Assembly (NCBI RefSeq): GCF_003202205.1
Contig: NZ_PDOG01000001.1
Coordinates: 466,507-530,506, forward strand
Direction of reading: 5' to 3'
DNA from: Halomonas sp. LBP4
GTDB taxonomy: Bacteria > Pseudomonadota > Gammaproteobacteria > Pseudomonadales > Halomonadaceae
DNA length: 64,000 bases
In this document: one piece after another, positions 56,464 to 64,000 of the stretch
Numbering within the stretch: position 1 is the first letter of the stretch
How the letters are laid out: the number at the start of each line of letters is the position of its first letter
Notes under the pieces: model-generated
What the model saw: the letters and a program-made list of their open reading frames with translations, nothing else
Told to the model about the DNA's origin: nothing
Database searches by the model: none
Translations under genes and position numbers: made by a program

Positions 56464-57523
56464 ATTCGGCAATAGCGCTGGGATCCCCGGCTCGCTTCCG
56501 ATGGCGTTGGACCTGGCTGACGCCACTGATCCTGCTCATCGCCGTGATGGCGGGCACCGCGATCGGCGAGACGTCGATCCCGCTCGAGACGATCCTCAAG
56601 GTGCTGGCCAACCGGCTCTGGGGGGCGGGGTATGCCGTCGATCGAATCGACGCCGGCATCATCTGGAGCTACCGGCTCAGCCGCGCCATTCTCGCGGCCT
56701 GTTGCGGCGCCGGGCTGGCCTTGGCGGGCGTCGTCCTGCAGGCGCTGTTGCGCAACCCCCTGGCCGATCCGTTCCTGATGGGGATCTCCGCCGGCGCCTC
56801 GACCGGTGCCGTGGCGGTCACCATCACCGGGATCGGCGCCGGCGCCATGACGCTCTCGCTCGGGGCCTTTGCCGGGGCGGGTCTGGCCTTCGGCCTGGTG
56901 GTATTGCTCGCCCATGCTGCCAGCAGCGGTACAGGGGGCGGACGCGGTACCCAGGCCGCGGGGGCCATCATTCTGGCCGGCATTGCCGGATCGCAACTCT
57001 TCAATGCCCTCACCGCCTTCATCATCGCCAAGTCAGCGAGTGCCGAGCAGGCGCGCGGTATCATGTTCTGGCTGATGGGCAACCTCTCCGGCGTTCGTTG
57101 GGACGATGTCCTCCTGGGGCTGCCCGTCGCCCTGGGCGGTCTACTGATCTGCCTGTGGCACCGGCGTGCGCTGGATGCCTTTACCTTCGGCGCCGACAGC
57201 GCCGCCTCGATGGGCATCGCCGTGCGCAGCGTCCGGGGCATCCTGATTACCGCCATGGCACTGGTGACCGCCGTGATGGTCTCCAAGGTCGGCGCCATCG
57301 GCTTCGTGGGTCTGGTGATTCCCCATGCCATGCGCTTTCTCGTTGGCAGCCGCCACACCCGCCTGGTGCCTGCCTCGGCGCTGGCCGGCGCCGTCTTTCT
57401 GATCGGCTCGGACATCCTCTCGCGTATCCTCGTGCCGGGGCAGGCGTTGCCGATCGGAGTGGTCACTTCGCTGATCGGTGCCCCGGCTTTCGCCATGATT
57501 CTGGTTCGTGGGACGAAAATACG

Positions 57524-57527
<4 letters not shown>
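56460..57527 (+). CDS. FecCD-family ABC importer permease
   Basis: 355-residue integral membrane subunit with about ten segments. Typical motifs are [33 protein letters not shown] ([15 protein letters not shown]) and [14 protein letters not shown]. Overlaps both neighbours by 4 bases, forming a compact binding protein-permease-ATPase operon. Confidence 0.93.
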
Positions 57528-58288
<761 letters not shown>

Positions 58289-58299
58289 GTGCCCCCATC

Positions 58300-60240
58300 T
58301 CACGGTCCCGATGAATGAGGCGGTTTTACGCGGGCTTCGACGGCGAGCGGCGGTTTCAGGCTGCCGACCAACAGGGCGCTCAGCAGCGAACCGCAGGCGA
58401 TCGCCAGTAGATAGAGAAACGGGTGTTGGACCAGCGGGATGACGAAGACGCCGCCATGGGGGGCCGGCAGCTGGCAGCCGAAGTACATCGACAGCCCGCC
58501 CGCCAGCGCCGAGCCGACGATGCAGGCGGGCAGCACCCGGAGCGGGTCGGCGGCGGCGAAGGGGATGGCGCCTTCGGTGATGAAGGAGGCGCCGAGCACG
58601 AAGCAGCTCTTGCCGGCGCGCCGCTCGTTGGCGCCGAAGCGGCTGCGGAACAGCAGCGTCGCCAGCCCCATCGCCAGCGGCGGCACCATGCCGCCGGCCA
58701 TGACCGCGGCCTGGGGCAGGTGGTTGCCCGCCGCTATGGCGGCGATGCCGAAGGTGTAGGCCGCCTTGTTGACCGGCCCGCCTAGGTCCACCGCCATCAG
58801 CCCGCCCAGCAAGGTGCCCAGCAGGATCAGGTTGCCGATGCCGAGCGAGCCCAGCCAGTTCACCAGCGCGCTATTGATATCGGCCAGTGGCATCAGCAGC
58901 AGGTACATGATGCCGCCGGTCAGCAGCAGGCCGATCACCGGGTAGATCAGCACCGTCTCCACCCCCTGCAGGCTGCGCGGCAGATTGCGGCAGAGATGGC
59001 TGACGGCCAGCATCAGATAGCCGCCCAGCAGGCCGGCGATCATGCCGCCGATAAAGCCGCCGCCGGAATGCACCGCCATCCAGCCGCCGACCATCGCCGG
59101 CATGAAGCCGGGCCGGTCGGCGATGCTCATGCCGATGAACGCGGCCAGCACCGGTATCATCAGGCCGAAGGCGCCTTCGCTGCCCCCCAGGGTCATCAGC
59201 GCGGCCGCCAGTGGATGGTAGTTCGGGCTGTCCGGGTCGAACGCATCGACGCCGAACATTAAGGAGAGCGCGATCAGGATGCCGCCGCCGACGACGAACG
59301 GTAACATATTCGAGACGCCGTTCATCAGGTGCTGGTAGATGCCGGGCCGGGTCGCGGCCGGCCGGGGCGCGGCGGCGTCCCCTTCGCCGGTGTAGACCGC
59401 CGCCTCTCCGCTCAGGGCCCGTTCCAGTAGCCCCTTCGGGTCGTGGATCGCGTCCCCTACCGGCACCCTGATCAGCTTCTTGCCGGCAAAGCGATTCATA
59501 TCGACCCGGGTATCGGAGGCGATGACGATCACTTCGGCGGCGGCAATCTCCTGCTCCGTCAGGCGATCCCGCTCGCCGATTGCGCCGCGGGTCTCGACCC
59601 GGATCGGCAGTTCCATCCGTTCGGCACAGACTTTCAGCGCATCGGCTGCCATATAGGTGTGCGCGATGCCGGTCGGACAGCCGGTCACCGCCAGCACTCG
59701 CGGCATCGGCGGGGCGGCTGCTGCCGCCGGCCCGGTGGCGTCGGCGCCAGCCTCGACGGCATTGCCGGCCTCGACGGCATTGCCGGCCTGCGCTTCGTCG
59801 GCCAGCAGCCTGATCAACTCGTTCGCACTCCCCGCCTGCAGCAGGCTCTGAATATAGTTCGACTCCTGCATATGCCGGGTCAGCGCGGCGAGGATTTCGA
59901 GATGTTCCTCGGCCACCGCCTCGGTTTCGGCAATCAAAAAGAAGATCCGGCTAGGCTGATTGTCGAGCGAGCCGTATTCGACGCCGTTCGGCGCGATGCC
60001 CAGGGCGATCGCCGGTGATCGGACCGCGTCGGTGCGTGCATGGGGGATGGCGATGCCCTTCTCGAGTCCGGTCGGAAACTCTGCCTCACGCTTGAGAATC
60101 GCCTCCTTGAACGCTTTCGGATCGGTCAGCTTGCCCGCTTTCGTCAGCACCTCGATCAGCTCATCGAGAATCTCTGACTTGGTGTGTCCATGCAGGCGCA
60201 GACAGATCGTATCGGTACTGAGCAGGCTGGTAACCTCCAT
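58300..60240 (-). CDS. PTS fructose-type transporter EIIABC fusion
   Basis: 646 residues in order EIIA (phospho-His in GIAIPHARTDAV, about 65), linker, EIIB (phospho-Cys in AVTGCPTGIAHTYMAADAL) and EIIC membrane domain (from about residue 300). It would import fructose or a related sugar with phosphorylation from HPr. ATG 60240 has GGTGAG nearby; GTG 60249 is an alternative. The linker carries an 18-base perfect tandem duplication (59751-59786, GNAVEA repeated). No fruB or fruK is adjacent. Confidence 0.92.
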   Translation of the reverse strand: MEVTSLLSTDTICLRLHGHTKSEILDELIEVLTKAGKLTDPKAFKEAILKREAEFPTGLEKGIAIPHARTDAVRSPAIALGIAPNGVEYGSLDNQPSRIFFLIAETEAVAEEHLEILAALTRHMQESNYIQSLLQAGSANELIRLLADEAQAGNAVEAGNAVEAGADATGPAAAAAPPMPRVLAVTGCPTGIAHTYMAADALKVCAERMELPIRVETRGAIGERDRLTEQEIAAAEVIVIASDTRVDMNRFAGKKLIRVPVGDAIHDPKGLLERALSGEAAVYTGEGDAAAPRPAATRPGIYQHLMNGVSNMLPFVVGGGILIALSLMFGVDAFDPDSPNYHPLAAALMTLGGSEGAFGLMIPVLAAFIGMSIADRPGFMPAMVGGWMAVHSGGGFIGGMIAGLLGGYLMLAVSHLCRNLPRSLQGVETVLIYPVIGLLLTGGIMYLLLMPLADINSALVNWLGSLGIGNLILLGTLLGGLMAVDLGGPVNKAAYTFGIAAIAAGNHLPQAAVMAGGMVPPLAMGLATLLFRSRFGANERRAGKSCFVLGASFITEGAIPFAAADPLRVLPACIVGSALAGGLSMYFGCQLPAPHGGVFVIPLVQHPFLYLLAIACGSLLSALLVGSLKPPLAVEARVKPPHSSGP

Positions 60241-60360
60241 CGCACTCACCGTCGCAGGTTATTGTTTGAAGTTTAGACGGTTTTCTCAACGGCTATCGGT
60301 GCAATGGCAGGCGCTCTGTTCTATCCCCGCGCGTCTTGGCTCAGTGAGGGGAGGACCAGT

Positions 60361-61155
60361 TCACGGACCTTCGGAGCCTCTCGCCCGTCGCCTCGCGGGA
60401 ACGAAGACGGGGGCGCCGTCGACCTCGGCGGTGGCCAGGCGCTGGCCATACAGTCGCTCGATGGCGCTCGGCACCAGCATGGCATCTCGCGGCCCCCAGC
60501 AGGCCTCGCCGTCGGGATAGAGCAGCAGCAGGTGATCGCACCAGCGTGCCGCCAGGTTGAGATCGTGCAGGCACATCATCACCGCGTGGCCGGCACCGGC
60601 CTGCTCGGCGAGCAGTGCCATCACCGCGGTCTGGTGATGCAGGTCGAGATGGTTGGTCGGCTCGTCGGCCAGCCAGATGCGCGGCGCCTGGGTGAGTACC
60701 GTGGCGATGGCCAGCCGCTGGCGCTCGCCCCCGGAGAGGGTGTTCACCAGGCGATCGGCCAGGTGACCGACATCCAGCCGCGCCAGCGCCGCCTCGGCCA
60801 GGCGCAGGTCCTCGCCGCCCTCCATCTGCCAGGGAGACAGCCAGGGATGGCGGCCGATCAGGGCGGTCTCGCGCACCGTGGCGGGAAAGCCGTCCAGGCG
60901 CTCCTGGAACACCAGCCCCAGCTGCCGGGCGACCCGGCGGCGCGCAAGCGCAGACAGCGGCCGGCCATCGAGGCGCACCTCGCCGCGGCGTGGCGCGCGC
61001 AGCCCGGCCAGGGTATGCAGCAGGGTGGTCTTGCCGGCGCCGTTGGGCCCCAGCACGCCCCACACCTGTCCCGGCTCGAGGAGCAGGTCGAGCGCCCGGC
61101 CGTCGCCGCGCTGTGGCACGTCGATGACCAGTCCCTGCGTCTCGAGTCGGCTCAT
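60361..61155 (-). CDS. btuD: Vitamin B12 ABC importer ATPase
   Basis: 264 residues: Walker A GPNGAGKTTLLH, signature [17 protein letters not shown], Walker B IWLADEPTNHLDLH and MMCLHDLNLAARWCD. Starts in a TGATG overlap with btuC. Assignment as BtuD rests on the operon with BtuF and the TonB receptor. Confidence 0.92.
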   Translation of the reverse strand: MSRLETQGLVIDVPQRGDGRALDLLLEPGQVWGVLGPNGAGKTTLLHTLAGLRAPRRGEVRLDGRPLSALARRRVARQLGLVFQERLDGFPATVRETALIGRHPWLSPWQMEGGEDLRLAEAALARLDVGHLADRLVNTLSGGERQRLAIATVLTQAPRIWLADEPTNHLDLHHQTAVMALLAEQAGAGHAVMMCLHDLNLAARWCDHLLLLYPDGEACWGPRDAMLVPSAIERLYGQRLATAEVDGAPVFVPARRRARGSEGP

Positions 61156-62123
61156 CAGCGGCTCCGGTAGAGCAGGTAGAGGAAGGTGGGCACGCCGAGC
61201 AGCGCGGTGATCACCCCCACCGGCAGCTGCTCCGGGGCGATCATGATGCGCGCCAGGGTGTCGGCCAGGACCAGCAGGATCCCGCCAGCCAGGGCACAGG
61301 CCGGCAGGATCAACCGCTGGTCGTTACCCAGCACCAGGCGCAGCATATGCGGCACCACCAGACCGACGAAGCCGATGCTGCCGGCGGTGGTCACCGCCAT
61401 GGCGGTGAGCAGGCTGGCGGCGATGTAGATCGTCCACTCCAGGGGGCGCACCGCCACGCCCAGGGCGGCGGCCTGCAGCGGCCCGCGGGCCAGCACGTTG
61501 AGGCTGCGCCCCAGGGGGATCAGCAGCAGGCAGACCACCCCCAGCAACGCCAGCGGCGGCAAGGGGGTGCGCGCATAGGAGAGATCGCCCATCAGCCAGT
61601 AGAGCATGCCGGGCAGGCGATCGGCGGGACTCACCGCCAGCATCAGGGTGATCACCGCGCCCCAGCCGGCCGCCACCACCACCCCGGTGAGCAGCAGGCG
61701 CGAGGGGGTCCAGCTACCGGTGCCGTGGGCCAGGCCGAACACCAGCAGGGTGGAGACCAGCGCCCCGGCGAAGGCCGAGCCGGAGATCACCACACCGCCG
61801 AGCCCCGCCAGCATGGCGGCCAGCGCGCCCACCGAGGCGCCGCCGGAGAGTCCCAGCACATAGGGGTCGGCCAGCGGGTTACGCAGCAGCACCTGCATCA
61901 GCGCCCCCGCCACCGCCAGCAGCCCGCCGGTGGCGAAGGCCGACAGCGACCGCGGGACCCGCAGGTCGAGAATCAGGGTGCGCGGTAGGGCGTCGCCCTG
62001 GCCACGCAGCACCGCCCACAGGTCCGCCGGCGCCACGCTGGCGCTGCCGACGCCGACCGACAGCACCAGGGCGGCGAGGGCGGCCAGCAGCAGCACACCC
62101 AATGGCAGGCTCAGCTGGCGCAT
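61155..62123 (-). CDS. btuC: Vitamin B12 ABC importer permease
   Basis: 322-residue FecCD-family permease of about ten membrane segments ([27 protein letters not shown] core, GFVGLVVPHMLRLVLG). Lies 15 bases after btuF. Confidence 0.92.
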   Translation of the reverse strand: MRQLSLPLGVLLLAALAALVLSVGVGSASVAPADLWAVLRGQGDALPRTLILDLRVPRSLSAFATGGLLAVAGALMQVLLRNPLADPYVLGLSGGASVGALAAMLAGLGGVVISGSAFAGALVSTLLVFGLAHGTGSWTPSRLLLTGVVVAAGWGAVITLMLAVSPADRLPGMLYWLMGDLSYARTPLPPLALLGVVCLLLIPLGRSLNVLARGPLQAAALGVAVRPLEWTIYIAASLLTAMAVTTAGSIGFVGLVVPHMLRLVLGNDQRLILPACALAGGILLVLADTLARIMIAPEQLPVGVITALLGVPTFLYLLYRSR

Positions 62124-62138
62124 GGCGCCCGCCCCCGT

Positions 62139-63056
62139 CTAGCGACGCCCACGTGCCACCTCCAGTTTCTCGCAGAGTATCCGGCTGCCCTCGAGCAGCC
62201 TGGGCGTGGGCCGCTGGATCAGCGACGGCGGCACGAAGAACAGGTTGTCGCGGGCCACCGCCGCAAGGCTCGGGTACTGCTCCCAGTGGGTCAGCCAGTG
62301 ACGGTTCTCCTCCCCCATGCCACCGGCAACGATCACTTCGGGATCGGCGGCCAGCACCGCCTCGTCATCGATGCGCGGTACCAGCCGGGAGAGCTCGCCG
62401 AAGACGTTGACGCCGCCACACATCGCCACCACCTGGCCGATCAGGTGCTCGTCGTTGACGCTCATCAAGGGCTCGTCCCACACCTGGTAGAAGGTCGTCA
62501 CCGGCTCGGCATCGGCATGGCGCTCGGCCAGCGACGCCATGCCCTCGCGGAACTCCCGCGCCGCGCGCTCCCCCTGCGCCTCGGTGTCGGCCAGCCGTGC
62601 CAGGCGCTCCATGGCGCTGGCCACCCCCTCGACATCGCGCGGCTCGATATAGAAGACCGCCATGCCCAGCTCCTCGATGGTCTCGAGCTGCTCGGCGGGG
62701 TTGCCGGTCACCCAGCCGACCACCAGGTCGGGCTCGAGCGAGACCAGGGCCTCCAGGTCGACCCGGGTATGGCTGCCCACCGAGGTCACCTCCCTGGCTT
62801 CGGGAGGGTAGTCGCTGAAAGCGACCACCGCCACCACCCGATCGCCGGCCCCGGCGGCGTAGGTCAGCTCGGTGGCGCCCGGCGAGAGCACGGCGATGCG
62901 CTCCGCCGGGGCGTCCAGGCACACCTCGCGGTCGCGGTCGTCGGTGGCGCATACCGGGTCCCGCTCCTCGGCCTGGGCCGTGCCCGCGACCAGCCCCAGT
63001 CCCAAGCCCACGAAGGCCAGGCCCGGCAGCAGCAGGATCAGGCGCCGCATCGTCAT
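62139..63056 (-). CDS. btuF: Cobalamin-binding periplasmic protein
   Basis: 305 residues with signal peptide ending near GTAQA. The BtuF-type sequence includes RIAVLSPGATELTYAAGAGD, VVAFSDYPPEA and SVGSHTRVDLEAL. Two Cys near the N-terminus (CATDDRDREVC) may form a disulfide. ATG 63056 overlaps the btuB stop (ATGA). Confidence 0.93.
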   Translation of the reverse strand: MTMRRLILLLPGLAFVGLGLGLVAGTAQAEERDPVCATDDRDREVCLDAPAERIAVLSPGATELTYAAGAGDRVVAVVAFSDYPPEAREVTSVGSHTRVDLEALVSLEPDLVVGWVTGNPAEQLETIEELGMAVFYIEPRDVEGVASAMERLARLADTEAQGERAAREFREGMASLAERHADAEPVTTFYQVWDEPLMSVNDEHLIGQVVAMCGGVNVFGELSRLVPRIDDEAVLAADPEVIVAGGMGEENRHWLTHWEQYPSLAAVARDNLFFVPPSLIQRPTPRLLEGSRILCEKLEVARGRR

Positions 63057-64000
63057 TGGGCACCGTAGCGAACGCTGACGAAGGCAGCGCGACCGGCGTT
63101 GAGGAAATCATCCCCATCGAGGAACCTTGCCGTCGCGAAGTCCTTGTCGAGCACGTTCTCGACCGTCAGGCGGGCCGACCAGAATGGGGCGAACTGCCAG
63201 CCGGCACGCAGGTTGACCAGCCCGAAGCCGGGCAGGCGCTCCTCGTTGTCGGCGTCGTTGTAACGATGGTTCTGCACGATCCACGAGCCACCCAGCGACC
63301 AGTCGCCCAGCTCACGATCGACATCCAGGCGCAGGCTTCGTGAGGCGCGCCGCGGAAGGCGGTTGCTAGTCTCGCGATCTTCCGGATCGGTATAGGTCAA
63401 TGCCGCCTGCAGGGTCCAGTTGGCGAGTTCGGTGCCGGCAGAGAACTCCACACCGCGAATGCGGGCCTCGTTGACGTTGAAGGCGGAAAACCTGCCATCC
63501 TGAAAGGTAAAGGCGATCAGATCGTCTATGTGGGTCTGGTAGGCCGCCAGATCCCAGAACGCATGCCGGTACCGACCGCGAACACCCAGTTCGAACGTCT
63601 CGGAGGTCTCGGCGTCCAGGTCGGGGTTGCCGAACCCGGGGAAAAAGAGGTCATTGAACGTCGGTGCCTTGAAGGCCGTGCCATAGCTGGCGCGCAGGGT
63701 ATGGTGGGCGTCCAGCTCATAGCCCAGGGCCAGGCTACCGGTGACTTCATCGCCAAAGGCTTCGTTGTCGTCATGCCGTAGGCTGGCCTGCACCGAAAGC
63801 GGGGAAAAATCGAGCAGTCCCTGGGCGAAGACGGCGGTATTGTCGCGGCTGTCCTCGTCGAAATCCGTCGTGCCGCTGACCCTGTCCTCGCTGTGCTCGA
63901 TGCCGACAACCAGCTCATGAAAACCGACGTTCAGCGTGTTCTCCCAGCGCGCTGTCTGTGTCCGGGTATCGAAGACCGAAAACCCGAATGCATCGATCGT
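63053..64000 (-). CDS. btuB: TonB-dependent vitamin B12 receptor BtuB, C-terminal part
   Basis: About 315 codons of beta-barrel, open to the window edge; the plug domain and start lie outside. Typical alternating strands are seen, with LRASYGTAFKAPTFNDLFFPGFGNPDL, a TonB-receptor/BtuB motif, and SETFELGVRGRY (each only partly quoted in function: the APTFNDLFFP segment is diagnostic). The last residues are VSVRYGAQ without the usual terminal Phe. First gene of btuBFCD; its own riboswitch, if any, is beyond the window. Confidence 0.9.
   Translation of the reverse strand, partial: TIDAFGFSVFDTRTQTARWENTLNVGFHELVVGIEHSEDRVSGTTDFDEDSRDNTAVFAQGLLDFSPLSVQASLRHDDNEAFGDEVTGSLALGYELDAHHTLRASYGTAFKAPTFNDLFFPGFGNPDLDAETSETFELGVRGRYRHAFWDLAAYQTHIDDLIAFTFQDGRFSAFNVNEARIRGVEFSAGTELANWTLQAALTYTDPEDRETSNRLPRRASRSLRLDVDRELGDWSLGGSWIVQNHRYNDADNEERLPGFGLVNLRAGWQFAPFWSARLTVENVLDKDFATARFLDGDDFLNAGRAAFVSVRYGAQ

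Noticed and set aside
56432..57523. Upstream extension of the ABC ATPase at 57524
   Set aside because: The frame is open through the permease gene, but the extra sequence is Arg/Pro-rich shadow and the ATGA overlap start fits the family N-terminus.
63053..63793. A short complete gene starting at 63793
   Set aside because: The GTG is internal; the frame continues upstream as a beta-barrel (SRDNTAVFAQ...) to the window edge, so this is the C-terminal part of btuB.

Overview
The window is about 64 kb of GC-rich, densely coded bacterial chromosome. It carries the gammaproteobacterial housekeeping block prmC-prfA-hemA / TPR lipoprotein-lolB-ispE-prs-rplY-pth-ychF, a betIBA cluster making the osmoprotectant glycine betaine from choline, and a complete-looking stretch of the oxygen-dependent (CobG/CobN-type) cobalamin pathway. 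Together these suggest a halotolerant, aerobic gammaproteobacterium, most likely a Halomonas-like member of the Halomonadaceae. That placement is inferred from gene content and order; no 16S gene is present.

Layout. 0-10.4 kb: translation, tetrapyrrole, isoprenoid and nucleotide housekeeping genes. 10.5-16.7 kb: a tRNA-Met, aminopeptidase apeB, tail-specific protease prc, a possible small RNA, an O-methyltransferase behind a TetR-type operator, a cupredoxin, a decayed parA-like fragment, and a tRNA-Asn/tRNA-Asn/tRNA-Met cluster. 16.8-23.6 kb: betIBA with a BetI-like operator, then fadE. 23.8-32.0 kb: an SLC13-type permease, an acyl-CoA block (two crotonases and an ADP-forming acyl-CoA synthetase) divergent from an RpiR regulator, and a quinone oxidoreductase. 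32.0-33.7 kb: a MITE-like element, a hypothetical gene and a glycerophosphodiesterase.

33.7-55.1 kb is the B12 locus. A cobalamin riboswitch with its own promoter (about 54.9-55.15 kb, minus strand) precedes chlID-cobB-cobW-cobN-cobG-cobH-cobI-cobJ-(cobK, opposite strand)-cobL-cobE-cobM-cobF-cobO-bluB-cobQ. CobN plus the ChlI/ChlD fusion would insert cobalt, CobG-J/K/L/M/F/H build the corrin ring, CobB and CobQ amidate it, CobO adenosylates it and BluB makes the lower ligand. 55.4-64 kb holds a FecBCD-type ABC importer of unknown substrate, a fused fructose-type PTS EIIABC, and a btuBFCD corrinoid uptake operon cut by the window edge. cobA, cobC, cobD and the nucleotide-loop genes (cobP/S/U) are not in the window.

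The most unusual structure lies between bluB and cobQ (35.1-37.6 kb). The cobQ start and Walker A coding segment occurs three times: once in intact cobQ and twice as short orphan fragments. The copies separate two cargo blocks on the opposite strand, a Phd/RelE-type toxin-antitoxin pair and a trio of a C39-like peptidase, a VOC protein and a GFA protein. This looks like a repeated-insertion hotspot using the cobQ 5' end. Other notable structures are a dispersed nested-palindrome intergenic repeat (four copies plus a fragment), heptameric GCNNNAA repeats at two loci, an ICE-like parA remnant beside a tRNA-Asn array that has lost one member, and an orphan terminator suggesting a small RNA.
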